From contig NZ_KB849239.1 in NCBI RefSeq assembly GCF_000368085.1, positions 1,453,714 through 1,517,713 of the forward strand: DNA of 64,000 bases, written 5' to 3'. The first letter of the stretch is position 1, and each line of letters begins with the position of its first letter. Position numbers and translations under genes: made by a program. The stretch comes from Acinetobacter nosocomialis NIPH 2119. GTDB lineage: Bacteria > Pseudomonadota > Gammaproteobacteria > Pseudomonadales > Moraxellaceae. Shown here piece by piece: positions 45,332-53,397 of the stretch. Below the pieces are notes generated by a model. It was given only the letters and a program-made list of their open reading frames with translations. It did no database searches and was not told the DNA's origin.

Positions 45332-46069
45332 ATGAATATTTCAAAAAAGACAGCTCTGGTTACTGGCGCATCACGTGGTATTGGTCGTGCTATTGCAGAA
45401 CGTTTAGCTCAAGATGGTTTTTATGTGATTGTTAACTATGCTGGTAATAAAGTGCATGCCCAAGCCACTGTAGATCATATTATTGAGCAAGGTGGTCAAG
45501 CTTCAGCTATTCAAGCGGACGTTGCAAATGAACATGAAGTGAGCCGTTTGTTTCAAGAGGCAAAGGCCATTAACGGTCAGTTAGATGTAGTCGTTCATAG
45601 CGCAGGCATTATGCATATGGCAAAAATTACACCTGAAAGCCTGCCAGATTTCGATACAATGATTCATACCAATTTGCGCGGTGCTTTTTTAATATTGGCG
45701 CATGCAGCCGAAACAGTGCCAGATGGTGGTCGGATTATTGCGCTTTCAACCAGTGTAATTGCTAAATCTTTTCCTTTATATGGACCGTATATTGCTTCAA
45801 AAGCTGGTGTCGAAGGTTTAGTACATGTGTTAGCAAATGAGTTACGTGGGCGCAATATCACTGTAAACGCCGTTGCTCCCGGCCCGACAGGCACTGACCT
45901 TTTTTATAATGGAAAAACTGAAGAGCAAGTGGCGGCTATTGCAAAACTTGCTCCATTGGAACGAATCGGAACACCTGACGAAATTGCTAGCGTAGTTGCC
46001 ATGCTAGCTGGTCCAGATGGACGTTGGGTAAACTCACAAGTCATTCGAGTAAATGGTGGATTTGCTTAA
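45332..46069 (+). CDS. Short-chain dehydrogenase/reductase
   Basis: A 245-residue NAD(P)-dependent oxidoreductase. The cofactor loop TGASRGIG is at residues 11-18, the NNAG-equivalent is HSAG at 89-92, and the catalytic Ser139/Ser141, Tyr153 and Lys157 lie in LSTS and YIASK. The C-terminal half has the PGPTGTDLF motif. The sequence is like FabG-type ketoreductases, but no fatty-acid genes are near. The divergent LysR gene is its probable regulator. Confidence 0.92.
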   Translation: MNISKKTALVTGASRGIGRAIAERLAQDGFYVIVNYAGNKVHAQATVDHIIEQGGQASAIQADVANEHEVSRLFQEAKAINGQLDVVVHSAGIMHMAKITPESLPDFDTMIHTNLRGAFLILAHAAETVPDGGRIIALSTSVIAKSFPLYGPYIASKAGVEGLVHVLANELRGRNITVNAVAPGPTGTDLFYNGKTEEQVAAIAKLAPLERIGTPDEIASVVAMLAGPDGRWVNSQVIRVNGGFA

Positions 46070-46073
46070 TTTT

Positions 46074-46110
46074 AAAAACTGTGCGGATTATTTTAATCTG
46101 CACGGTTTTT
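46074..46110 (+). terminator. Intrinsic terminator after the SDR gene
   Basis: AAAAACTGTGC pairs with GCACGGTTTTT, extended by GATTA/TAATC around a short loop. It starts five bases after the stop and insulates the SDR gene from the encapsulin cluster. Confidence 0.82.
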
Positions 46111-46306
46111 ACTAAATAATAAAATTTATTAAATCTATTTTACTTTAATAACTTTATAAGATTAACTAATACTGTTTTATATAAAATACTCACCGCTCTT
46201 ATTTATCAAAATAATATATATAAATAGATATTCCTTATTTTTGCTTATATTTAAAACCGCGTAAATTGATCCTTAACAATCTGAATCAAAGATAAGGATA
46301 TATTCA

Positions 46307-46816
46307 ATGAACGCTAAATTAAATACTGAAACTCCACAAAGTTTTATCTCAAATGGTTCAAATACATCCTTTTCGGCCGAAGATATTCTTGCTAAAGCAC
46401 AGCAATATGCACAAGAACACGAACTAAATTTTAGTGGCAGTTTATCACCTGTTGACGCATGGCAACTCGTACAACAAGGAGAAGCGGTTTTAGTTGATGT
46501 GCGTACCAATGAAGAACGCAAATTTGTGGGTTATGTCCCTGAAAGTATCCATGTTGCATGGGCAACAGGCACATCGTTTAACCGTAATCCACGCTTTTTA
46601 AAAGAACTTGAATCAAAAGTTGGCAAAGACAAAACCATTCTTTTGTTATGTCGTAGTGGCAACCGTTCAGCACAAGCTGCCGAAGCCGCATTTAATGCAG
46701 GTTTTGAGCACATTTATAACGTTCTTGAAGGCTTCGAAGGTGATCTAAATGATCAGCAACAGCGTAACCAGAAAAATGGCTGGCGCATCCACCAACTTCC
46801 TTGGCAACAAGACTAA
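46307..46816 (+). CDS. Rhodanese-like sulfurtransferase of the encapsulin cluster
   Basis: A 169-residue single-domain rhodanese. The persulfide-forming cysteine is Cys115 in LLLCRSGNRSAQAA, and the domain opens with DVRTNEERKFVGYVPESIHV. An N-terminal stretch of about 45 residues is helical and polar. It accepts or donates sulfane sulfur. It is the first gene of the cluster with the serine acetyltransferase 36 bp downstream, and the shell and cysteine desulfurase after that, so it probably relays sulfur into or out of the compartment. AAGGATA lies upstream of the ATG. Confidence 0.9.
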   Translation: MNAKLNTETPQSFISNGSNTSFSAEDILAKAQQYAQEHELNFSGSLSPVDAWQLVQQGEAVLVDVRTNEERKFVGYVPESIHVAWATGTSFNRNPRFLKELESKVGKDKTILLLCRSGNRSAQAAEAAFNAGFEHIYNVLEGFEGDLNDQQQRNQKNGWRIHQLPWQQD

Positions 46817-46852
46817 TACTTCAATCAATTTTCAGTGAATCAAGGAAAGCCT

Positions 46853-47776
46853 GTGACTCAATGGAACATTAATGCGGTTGTACAAGGTTTACAACAAGCA
46901 AGGCATGACTGGCGTCAGCAACAGCACAGAACAAAAGAATTTGGGGGCCGCGAACTTCCATCTAAAGAAGCTTTAAAGGCCATTTTAGATGACCTGTGCG
47001 GCATTTTATTTCCAATGCGTTTAGGCCCGGCTGACTTACGCCAAGAAACTGAAGATTCTTATATTGCCTATACTTTAAATCGGGTACTCACAGCCTTACA
47101 TGCGCAAGTACAACTGGCTTTAAATTATGAAGCAAAACGTCATTTGGGCCATTCAAGCCCAGACCAGCAACCACAAGAACTTGCCCAAACTATTGTGCAG
47201 GATTTTGCCAACACTTTGCCCTCTATACGGCGCCTTTTAGATGGTGATGTACGGGCGGCTTATGAAGGTGATCCAGCAGCACATAGTGTAGATGAGGTAT
47301 TACTCTGCTATCCGGGCATATTTGCGATTATTTATCACCGAATTGCGCATCAGCTCTATGCTCAAGTGCCTTTATTGTCTCGCATTATTTCCGAGTTAGC
47401 TCACTCTGCTACGGGTATTGATATTCATCCGGGTGCGCAAATCGGCAAAGGATTTTTCATTGATCATGGTACGGGTGTGGTGATTGGCGAGACTTGTGTG
47501 ATTGGGGAACGCGTTCGTATTTATCAGGCCGTGACCCTTGGAGCAAAACGCTTTGAAACCAATGATGATGGTGGTTTGAAAAAAGATTATATACGCCATC
47601 CGATTGTTGAAGATGATGTCGTGATTTATGCAGGTGCCACTATTTTAGGCCGTATTACCATTGGTCGAGGTTCAATTATTGGGGGGAATGTTTGGCTAAC
47701 CCATAGTGTTGCTGCAGGTAGCCAGATTTTACAGTCACCGAATGAGTCTTATCAAAAAAATCATATTGCCGGTTAA
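46853..47776 (+). CDS. epsC: Serine O-acetyltransferase (EpsC/SrpH-like)
   Basis: A 307-residue enzyme making O-acetylserine, the carbon acceptor for cysteine synthesis. The N-terminal helical domain has LFPMRLGPADLRQETEDSY. The left-handed hexapeptide beta-helix begins at GIDIHPGAQIGKGFFIDHG and continues through VVIGETCVIGERV. The start is GTG at 46853 with AAGGAAAG just upstream; the GTG at 46835 lacks such a site. SrpH of cyanobacterial encapsulin operons is the nearest recalled parallel. The gene is cotranscribed with the rhodanese and lies 236 bp before the shell gene. Confidence 0.9.
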   Translation: MTQWNINAVVQGLQQARHDWRQQQHRTKEFGGRELPSKEALKAILDDLCGILFPMRLGPADLRQETEDSYIAYTLNRVLTALHAQVQLALNYEAKRHLGHSSPDQQPQELAQTIVQDFANTLPSIRRLLDGDVRAAYEGDPAAHSVDEVLLCYPGIFAIIYHRIAHQLYAQVPLLSRIISELAHSATGIDIHPGAQIGKGFFIDHGTGVVIGETCVIGERVRIYQAVTLGAKRFETNDDGGLKKDYIRHPIVEDDVVIYAGATILGRITIGRGSIIGGNVWLTHSVAAGSQILQSPNESYQKNHIAG

Positions 47777-48012
47777 AAACTATAGATGTGAAATAAATAG
47801 ATAAGGAGATAAATAAACAAAGAACGTGCAGATTAATAAAATGCTTATTTCTAGTTTAAATATATTTTTATTTAGAAAATAGATAACTCATTAATAAGCT
47901 CAGTATTTAAATTACAACGCTATTTTAATTTTAAAACCAGAACTAATTCTAGTTTATATGCATCCTAGAATTTTTATTTTCAAAAAGCCAATGTAATAAG
48001 GAAAAATGATTC

Positions 48013-48945
48013 ATGGCGAAAAATACAGACAAAGCCCAACTTGCACTTGGGGACCATGCGGCCCGTCAACTGGCCAATGCAACCAAGACAGCTCCCCAGC
48101 TTTCTACAATTACTCCCCGCTGGCTGACTCACTTACTTCAATGGATTCCTGTTGAAGCAGGTATTTATCGCCTAAACCGTGTCAATAATACCGATGATAT
48201 TCAAGTAGCTTGCACACAACGTGATGAAGCAACTTTACCTCAAACTTTCGTCGATTATGATCCAGAACCACGTGAATACTTTTTAAATGGTGTATCTACT
48301 GTTTTAGATGTGCATACACGCGTTGCTGACCTTTACAGCAGCCCACATGACCAAATTAAAGAACAGCTTCGTTTAACTATTGAAACTATTAAAGAACGTC
48401 AAGAAAGTGAGCTGATCAATAACCCTGAATACGGTTTATTGGCTAGTGTGACAGATGACCAACGTATTTCGACCTTAAATGGCCCACCTACCCCCGATGA
48501 TCTTGATGACTTATTACGTAAAGTCTGGAAAGAACCGGGTTTTTTCCTAGCACACCCGGACGCGATTGCAGCATTTGGCCGTGAATGTACACGCCGTGGT
48601 GTGCCACCTCCAACGGTTAGCTTATTTGGTTCGCAGTTTATTACATGGCGCGGTATTCCACTCATTCCATCAAATAAAATTCCTGTAGAAGATGGTAAAA
48701 CTAAAATCTTGCTACTTCGTGTTGGTGAAAAGCGTCAAGGGATTGTTGGTTTGTTCCAACCGGGTCTTGCGGGTGAACAGTCACCGGGGCTTTCAGTACG
48801 CTTTATGGGAATTAACCGTAACGCGATTGCGTCGTATCTAATCTCGTTATATTGCTCACTTGCAGTATTAACAGACGATGCGTTAGCAGTGTTAGATGAT
48901 GTGGAGGTGGACAAATATCATGACTACCCAGTTAACTACAAATAA
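48013..48945 (+). CDS. Family 2A encapsulin shell protein (SrpI-like)
   Basis: A 310-residue HK97-fold protein that self-assembles into an icosahedral nanocompartment. It is recognised as family 2A by its whole sequence: the extended N-terminal arm (LGDHAARQLANATKT, then STITPRWLTHLLQWIPVEAG), DYDPEPREYFLNGVSTVLDVH, and SLFGSQFITWRGIPLIPS. It lacks a signal peptide or membrane segment and has no cNMP-binding domain, which separates 2A from 2B. Its 3' end overlaps the desulfurase start by 26 bases, so shell and cargo are co-produced. Work on Synechococcus SrpI and on an Acinetobacter homologue assigned a sulfur-storage role (from memory). Confidence 0.94.
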   Translation: MAKNTDKAQLALGDHAARQLANATKTAPQLSTITPRWLTHLLQWIPVEAGIYRLNRVNNTDDIQVACTQRDEATLPQTFVDYDPEPREYFLNGVSTVLDVHTRVADLYSSPHDQIKEQLRLTIETIKERQESELINNPEYGLLASVTDDQRISTLNGPPTPDDLDDLLRKVWKEPGFFLAHPDAIAAFGRECTRRGVPPPTVSLFGSQFITWRGIPLIPSNKIPVEDGKTKILLLRVGEKRQGIVGLFQPGLAGEQSPGLSVRFMGINRNAIASYLISLYCSLAVLTDDALAVLDDVEVDKYHDYPVNYK

Positions 48946-50881
48946 TCTGCAAGGTAGTCCAATAGGGCCTGATGTGGCTGGTGCTCATCCACCAGCCAAC
49001 TTCCCCGATGAGTCCACGATTGCTCGACTTGCTAATGAGTTCTTTTCAGCAGTACCGAACGCAAGCAGTTCGACTTCTCCATCGGGCCTTAACTTGGACT
49101 TACCTGTCGGAGCGCCACCTCACCCACCGCAACCGGGTGAACCATTTTCTGCTCTCAGTGGTCGTGCGCCCAATATCGCCTTTCAGAAAAGTCTCAATCC
49201 GGAATATCCTGAGCATATTCCAAATTTGCCAGACTACCCTGAACGCCGAATAGTAGCTTCCGCGCCTGTGGTTGGTGGAGCTAATTTGCCACGCCCACCA
49301 TTTGAACCACATTTACCACAAGCTGCTCATAGTGAACCAAATGTGCCACGCATTGAACCAAACTTACCCACTGGTGCAGGTGAATCACCTTATTATTTTT
49401 TAAATGATTTTTCTGCTCCCAATGTAGCAGAACCGTCTGTTAAAGGTGTTGAAGATAATTATTCGGTTGCACAGTCTTTTCAATTGCCACATGGTGACCA
49501 GCTACAGTCCTTACTGACGGAAGATCGTTTTGCAACGAACACGCCTACCCAAAGTTCGGCAAGCTCTGCATTTTATTTTTTAGACTTGCCTCAAACTGGA
49601 CAAAGTTATAGTCACTATCAACCGTCGCAACCTACTTTTGTAGCAAGTAGTGCTCAACCACTCGATGTGCATGCTATACGTCGTGATTTCCCAATTTTAC
49701 AGGAACGCGTCAACGGTCGACCTTTGGTCTGGTTTGATAATGCAGCTACTACACAAAAACCGCAGCGCGTGATTGATCGGATTGCTTATTTTTATCAGCA
49801 TGAAAACTCAAATATTCACCGTGCTGCACATGAGTTAGCAGCCCGTGCAACCGATGCCTATGAACATGCAAGAAATGTAGTTGCCCGATTTATTGGTGCA
49901 CCCTCTTCCAAAGAAATTATCTTTGTTCGAGGAACAACCGAGGGCATTAACCTGATTGCAAAAACATGGGGTGAGCAAAATATTGGTGAAGGTGATGAAA
50001 TTATCGTTTCTCACTTAGAACACCATGCCAATATTGTGCCTTGGTATCAACTCACTAAAAAAACTGGAGCGAAATTACGAGTCATTCCTGTGGATGACAC
50101 GGGCCAGATTATTTTAGAAGAGTTGCCAAAACTGATTAATGAACGCACTAAACTGCTGTCAATTACTCAAGTTTCGAATGCTTTGGGTACAGTCACACCT
50201 GTTGCCGAAGTCATTAAAATTGCGCATGCCAAAGGCGTACGTGTTTTAGTTGACGGTGCTCAATCTGTTTCGCACATTCCTACCGATGTACAAGCTCTCG
50301 ATGCAGACTTTTTTGTGTTTTCTGGACATAAAGTGTTTGGTCCAACGGGCATTGGCGCGGTCTATGCAAAACCAGAGTTGCTAGAAAGCATGCCTGTTTG
50401 GGAAGGCGGCGGCAACATGATTCAGGATGTTACCTTCGAACAAGTAGTTTACCAACCTGCACCCAACAAGTTTGAAGCTGGAACTGGCAACATTGCCGAT
50501 GCTGTCGGATTAGGCGCTGCGCTTGAATATGTAGAAAGTCTAGGCATTCATAACATTGCTCGCTATGAACATAATCTACTCGAATATGGTCAAAATGCGC
50601 TGAGCAGTGTGTCAGGTTTACGCCTGATCGGAACCGCACATCACAAAGCCAGTGTAATGTCCTTTACCTTACAAGGCTATTCAACCGAACAAGTCGGTAA
50701 AGCTTTAAATCAACATGGTATTGCCGTACGTTCTGGCCATCACTGTGCACAGCCAATCTTACGTCGTTTTGGTGTAGAACAGACCGTGCGTCCGTCTTTG
50801 GCTTTTTATAATACGACTGAAGAAATTGATTTATTGGTGTCGGTGTTACATCAACTGACGCGTAATAGGCGTAGTAATTAA
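48920..50881 (+). CDS. Encapsulin cargo cysteine desulfurase with disordered N-terminal targeting domain
   Basis: A 653-residue protein with two parts. Residues 1-about 245 are proline, serine and asparagine-rich and look disordered. They contain a helix-like STIARLANEFFSAVPN (32-47) and two related motifs, YYFLNDF (158-164) and FYFLDLP (218-224), likely shell-binding elements. Residues about 248-650 are a SufS-type group II desulfurase. The PLP lysine is Lys471 in FSGHKVFGPTGIGA and the persulfide cysteine is Cys609 in RSGHHCAQPILRRFG. It removes sulfur from cysteine inside the shell. The start at 48920 has GGAGGTGG upstream and lies within the shell gene. A terminator follows. Confidence 0.93.
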   Translation: MTTQLTTNNLQGSPIGPDVAGAHPPANFPDESTIARLANEFFSAVPNASSSTSPSGLNLDLPVGAPPHPPQPGEPFSALSGRAPNIAFQKSLNPEYPEHIPNLPDYPERRIVASAPVVGGANLPRPPFEPHLPQAAHSEPNVPRIEPNLPTGAGESPYYFLNDFSAPNVAEPSVKGVEDNYSVAQSFQLPHGDQLQSLLTEDRFATNTPTQSSASSAFYFLDLPQTGQSYSHYQPSQPTFVASSAQPLDVHAIRRDFPILQERVNGRPLVWFDNAATTQKPQRVIDRIAYFYQHENSNIHRAAHELAARATDAYEHARNVVARFIGAPSSKEIIFVRGTTEGINLIAKTWGEQNIGEGDEIIVSHLEHHANIVPWYQLTKKTGAKLRVIPVDDTGQIILEELPKLINERTKLLSITQVSNALGTVTPVAEVIKIAHAKGVRVLVDGAQSVSHIPTDVQALDADFFVFSGHKVFGPTGIGAVYAKPELLESMPVWEGGGNMIQDVTFEQVVYQPAPNKFEAGTGNIADAVGLGAALEYVESLGIHNIARYEHNLLEYGQNALSSVSGLRLIGTAHHKASVMSFTLQGYSTEQVGKALNQHGIAVRSGHHCAQPILRRFGVEQTVRPSLAFYNTTEEIDLLVSVLHQLTRNRRSN

Positions 50882-50898
50882 ATCTATTTCTAGACTAG

Positions 50899-50926
50899 AA
50901 AAGACTGCTTTTGAGCGGTCTTTTTT
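50899..50926 (+). terminator. Intrinsic terminator of the encapsulin operon
   Basis: AAAAGACTGCT pairs with AGCGGTCTTTT, with one T-G pair, around a TTTG loop and followed by T residues. It lies 17 bases after the desulfurase stop. Confidence 0.88.
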
Positions 50927-50980
50927 ATGGATTATTTATTAAAACTACTTGAGCTCAAAAGTTATATATGAAGTAACAAG

Positions 50981-51044
50981 TCAAAGTAGCTATCACAGTG
51001 GAGTCTTATTATTTTAAATTCGATTTCTGAATTAGCCTTCGGCT
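50981..51044 (+). repeat. 64-base direct repeat, copy 1
   Basis: This segment, beginning TCAAAGTAG and ending TTAGCCTTCGGCT, recurs at 51210-51273 with few differences. Both copies hold the invariant block TATTTTAAATTCGATT. It lies in the 605-base gene-free gap between the encapsulin operon and the lysE gene, directly before repeat R2. Confidence 0.75.
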
Positions 51045-51047
51045 AGA

Positions 51048-51169
51048 CTTACTTTGGTTTCGCCCAAAGTAAGCAAAAGCATTTTCATCTGCAAAACCTG
51101 TCCTCTTCTTATATCTAATCGATATATCGCAGAAACATAAACTATTTAATACCACGCAGGTTGCAGATG
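51048..51169 (+). repeat. Two-hairpin intergenic repeat, copy R2
   Basis: The copy holds the hairpin CTTACTTTGG / CCAAAGTAAG (51048-51073), then CATCTGCAAAACCTG and, after about 70 bases, CAGGTTGCAGATG. These last two are complementary and can form a second long stem. The direct repeat at 50981 abuts it. Confidence 0.7.
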
Positions 51170-51209
51170 ATTTTAGCTCGAATTAAAAGTCATCAATAGT
51201 TCGGACAAC

Positions 51210-51273
51210 TCAAAGTAGTTATCACTGCGGAGTCTTGTTATTTTAAATTCGATTCCTAGCTTAGCCTTCGGCT
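51210..51273 (+). repeat. 64-base direct repeat, copy 2
   Basis: Second copy of the segment at 50981-51044, 229 bp downstream. Here it is followed by GAGCTAAAAGTCATCTACAG, which starts repeat R3. Confidence 0.75.
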
Positions 51274-51285
51274 TGAGCTAAAAGT

Positions 51286-51454
51286 CATCTACAGCCTACC
51301 CATAATTTATAAAAATAATGTTTTTGCAACATTTCCTGATGGATGAAAACAGTGAACAGGTTCTGTAGATGACAAAGTTTTTTGGTTACTTTTTCCAAAA
51401 AAAGTAACAGAATTAGCTACTTTATTATGACCTATAAACGGTAAGACTCCGTCG
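51286..51454 (-). repeat. Two-hairpin intergenic repeat, copy R3
   Basis: In minus orientation it reads CGACGGAGTCT, a GTTACTTTTT/AAAAAGTAAC hairpin (51385-51408), CATCTACAGAACCTG, and finally AGGCTGTAGATG. It is closely similar to R4 at 53214-53340, which is inverted relative to it. The two enclose the LysE/LysR gene pair with their GTTAC ends pointing inward. Confidence 0.78.
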
Positions 51455-51486
51455 CGCTAACCCATCCACTTATAAATAAAACCAAC

Positions 51487-52125
51487 TTAATTAAACAATC
51501 CCCAAATCAATCTCAACGCAATCCCAATCAACAACACTCCCATCACCCTCTCAAAATACACTCCAAACTCCAAAAAACGTTTACGTACAATAGGCTGAGC
51601 AAACAGTACACTCACCACCATAAACCAGATGGCATTGACCATACACATCCAGACCCCATAAAAGACCTGAACTTTCATTGGTGTGGTCGTACTTACAATC
51701 GTCGTAAAAATTGCCAGAAAAAAGATAGTGGCTTTCGGGTTTAACGCATTGGTAAGAAAACCCATTGTAAAAGCTTTAAATAAGCTCGGCGTGTCACTAT
51801 CTGCTTGGCCATTAATCTCAATATTGGTATTCGGCTGGCTACGTAAACACTGCCATCCTAAATACACTAAGTAAGCCGCCCCCGCTGTTCTGATCAGAGA
51901 CATGAGCCATTCACTTTGCTGAATCAAGAAGCCAATACCAACAAGTGTATAAAACACATGTACTGAAATCCCGACACCAATACCAATTGCAGTTAGACAT
52001 CCAATTAAATAGCCATAACGTACACTTTGCCTTACCGTAATCACAAAATCTGGTCCCGGTAAAATCACCGCCATAAAGTGAATAAGAGCTAGCGTTAAAA
52101 ACTCATGTCCATACAACTGCCACAT
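51487..52125 (-). CDS. LysE-family amino acid/metabolite exporter
   Basis: A 212-residue inner-membrane protein with about six segments. The family motif PGPDFVITVRQSVRYG is near the N-terminus (residues about 23-38), and GFLTNALNPKATIFFLAIF is the second conserved segment. It exports amino acids or related compounds; the substrate is unknown. A LysR gene is divergent 91 bp away, the usual arrangement for LysE-type exporters. Inverted repeats R3 and R4 flank the pair. Confidence 0.9.
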   Translation of the reverse strand: MWQLYGHEFLTLALIHFMAVILPGPDFVITVRQSVRYGYLIGCLTAIGIGVGISVHVFYTLVGIGFLIQQSEWLMSLIRTAGAAYLVYLGWQCLRSQPNTNIEINGQADSDTPSLFKAFTMGFLTNALNPKATIFFLAIFTTIVSTTTPMKVQVFYGVWMCMVNAIWFMVVSVLFAQPIVRKRFLEFGVYFERVMGVLLIGIALRLIWGLFN

Positions 52126-52216
52126 AACAATTTAGTTTCCTGAAAATCACCTAAAAGATTGTATTGCGATTTTTTAGACGCGATAATCCAATAAAAATCC
52201 AAATAACTTTTGCCTC

Positions 52217-53152
52217 ATGAGCACAAATCAAAGTCTGGTTCTTTTAAATGAAATGGCGACTTTCGTGAAGGTTGTCGAGTCGGAAAGCTTTTCTGAAACT
52301 GCCCGCCAGCTTGGTACGACACCTTCTGCTGTGAGCCGCGCCATTGCCCGTTTAGAACGTGCTTTAGGCACTCGTTTACTCTATCGAACTACACGGAAAC
52401 TTCGTTTAAGTGAAAGTGGACAACAGGTCTATCAACGCTGTCTAGACATGGTGAATGCGGCACAAGCAGTCATGGAAAGTTCTGGGCAATTTCATGTCGA
52501 GCCAGAAGGTGTTATTCGTATGAGTGTTCCGAAAGCTGTGGGACATTTTATGATTCATCCACATTTACCCGAATTTTTAGAACGCTACCCTAAAATTGAT
52601 ATACAAATGCTTTTAGAAGATCGTTATGTAGACCTCATTGATGATGGCGTTGATCTAGCGCTTCGAATTACAGAGCAGCCACCGGGTGGACTAATGGGCC
52701 GAAAACTCATTGATATTGATCATTTGGTTTGTGCTACGCCTGAATATTTGGCCAAGCATGGTACACCGAAGCATCCTCATGATTTAAAGCAGCATGAATG
52801 TATTTACTTGGGTGAGCAAGCCAGTGACTCAAAATGGAAATTTCAACAGGGAAATAAATCGATAAGTGTGGCTGTGCGTGGTCGTTATGCAGCAAACCAT
52901 ACCGGTGTGCGTTTGAGTGCTGCATTACAGCATTTAGGTATTGCGAGCTTGCCATACTTCGTTGCACGCCATGCACTACAACAAGGTAGCTTAGTTCAGG
53001 TTTTGCCCGACTGGGATTTTAAAACCTATTATAGCGGTGGGCTGTGGTTACTGTACCCACCGACACGGCATGTCCCGCCTAAATTGAGTATGTTAATTCA
53101 ATATTTGGCAGATAAACTAGCAGCAGAGCCGACGTTATTTAAGTTAAAGTAA
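52217..53152 (+). CDS. LysR-family transcriptional regulator
   Basis: A 311-residue LysR regulator of the CrgA-like branch. The helix-turn-helix is SFSETARQLGTTPSAVSRAIARLE, and the effector domain begins at GVIRMSVPKAVGH. It is divergent from the LysE-family exporter and probably induces it in response to the exported compound. The 91-base gap has no clean dyad that I could confirm. Confidence 0.9.
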   Translation: MSTNQSLVLLNEMATFVKVVESESFSETARQLGTTPSAVSRAIARLERALGTRLLYRTTRKLRLSESGQQVYQRCLDMVNAAQAVMESSGQFHVEPEGVIRMSVPKAVGHFMIHPHLPEFLERYPKIDIQMLLEDRYVDLIDDGVDLALRITEQPPGGLMGRKLIDIDHLVCATPEYLAKHGTPKHPHDLKQHECIYLGEQASDSKWKFQQGNKSISVAVRGRYAANHTGVRLSAALQHLGIASLPYFVARHALQQGSLVQVLPDWDFKTYYSGGLWLLYPPTRHVPPKLSMLIQYLADKLAAEPTLFKLK

Positions 53153-53213
53153 TATAAATTCAATGAATTAGCACGATGGAATTCTATCTTTGAATCTCTA
53201 AAGCGATCAGCTC

Positions 53214-53340
53214 ATTCTGTTACTTTTTTTGAAAAAAGTAACCAAAAAACTTTCTCATCTACAGAACCTGACCACTGTTTATATCTATGAAAAATATTGC
53301 AAAAACATTATCTTTATAGATTATAGGCAGGCTGTAGATG
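53214..53340 (+). repeat. Two-hairpin intergenic repeat, copy R4
   Basis: It reads ATTCTGTTACTTTTTTTG, AAAAAGTAACC, CATCTACAGAACCTG, and ends AGGCTGTAGATG. It is nearly the reverse complement of R3 over about 125 bases and lies 60 bases after the LysR stop. It occupies much of the 245-base gap before the amino acid transporter genes. Confidence 0.78.
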
Positions 53341-53397
53341 AATCCTAGCTCAAGCAAATACTATCTAAATCCTAGTCATTAGGGGCTGTGAGTAAAA

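Noticed and set aside
46307..47776. Possibility that rhodanese and acetyltransferase are ordinary cysteine-biosynthesis genes unrelated to the shell
   Set aside because: Known encapsulin desulfurase loci carry the same enzyme types, and the terminator before the rhodanese gene groups these genes with the shell. It remains a minor alternative because of the 236-base gap.
51286..53340. Insertion sequence interpretation of the inverted repeats around LysE/LysR
   Set aside because: No transposase or integrase is encoded between the repeats, and other copies of the repeat lie outside this segment. They look like dispersed intergenic elements.
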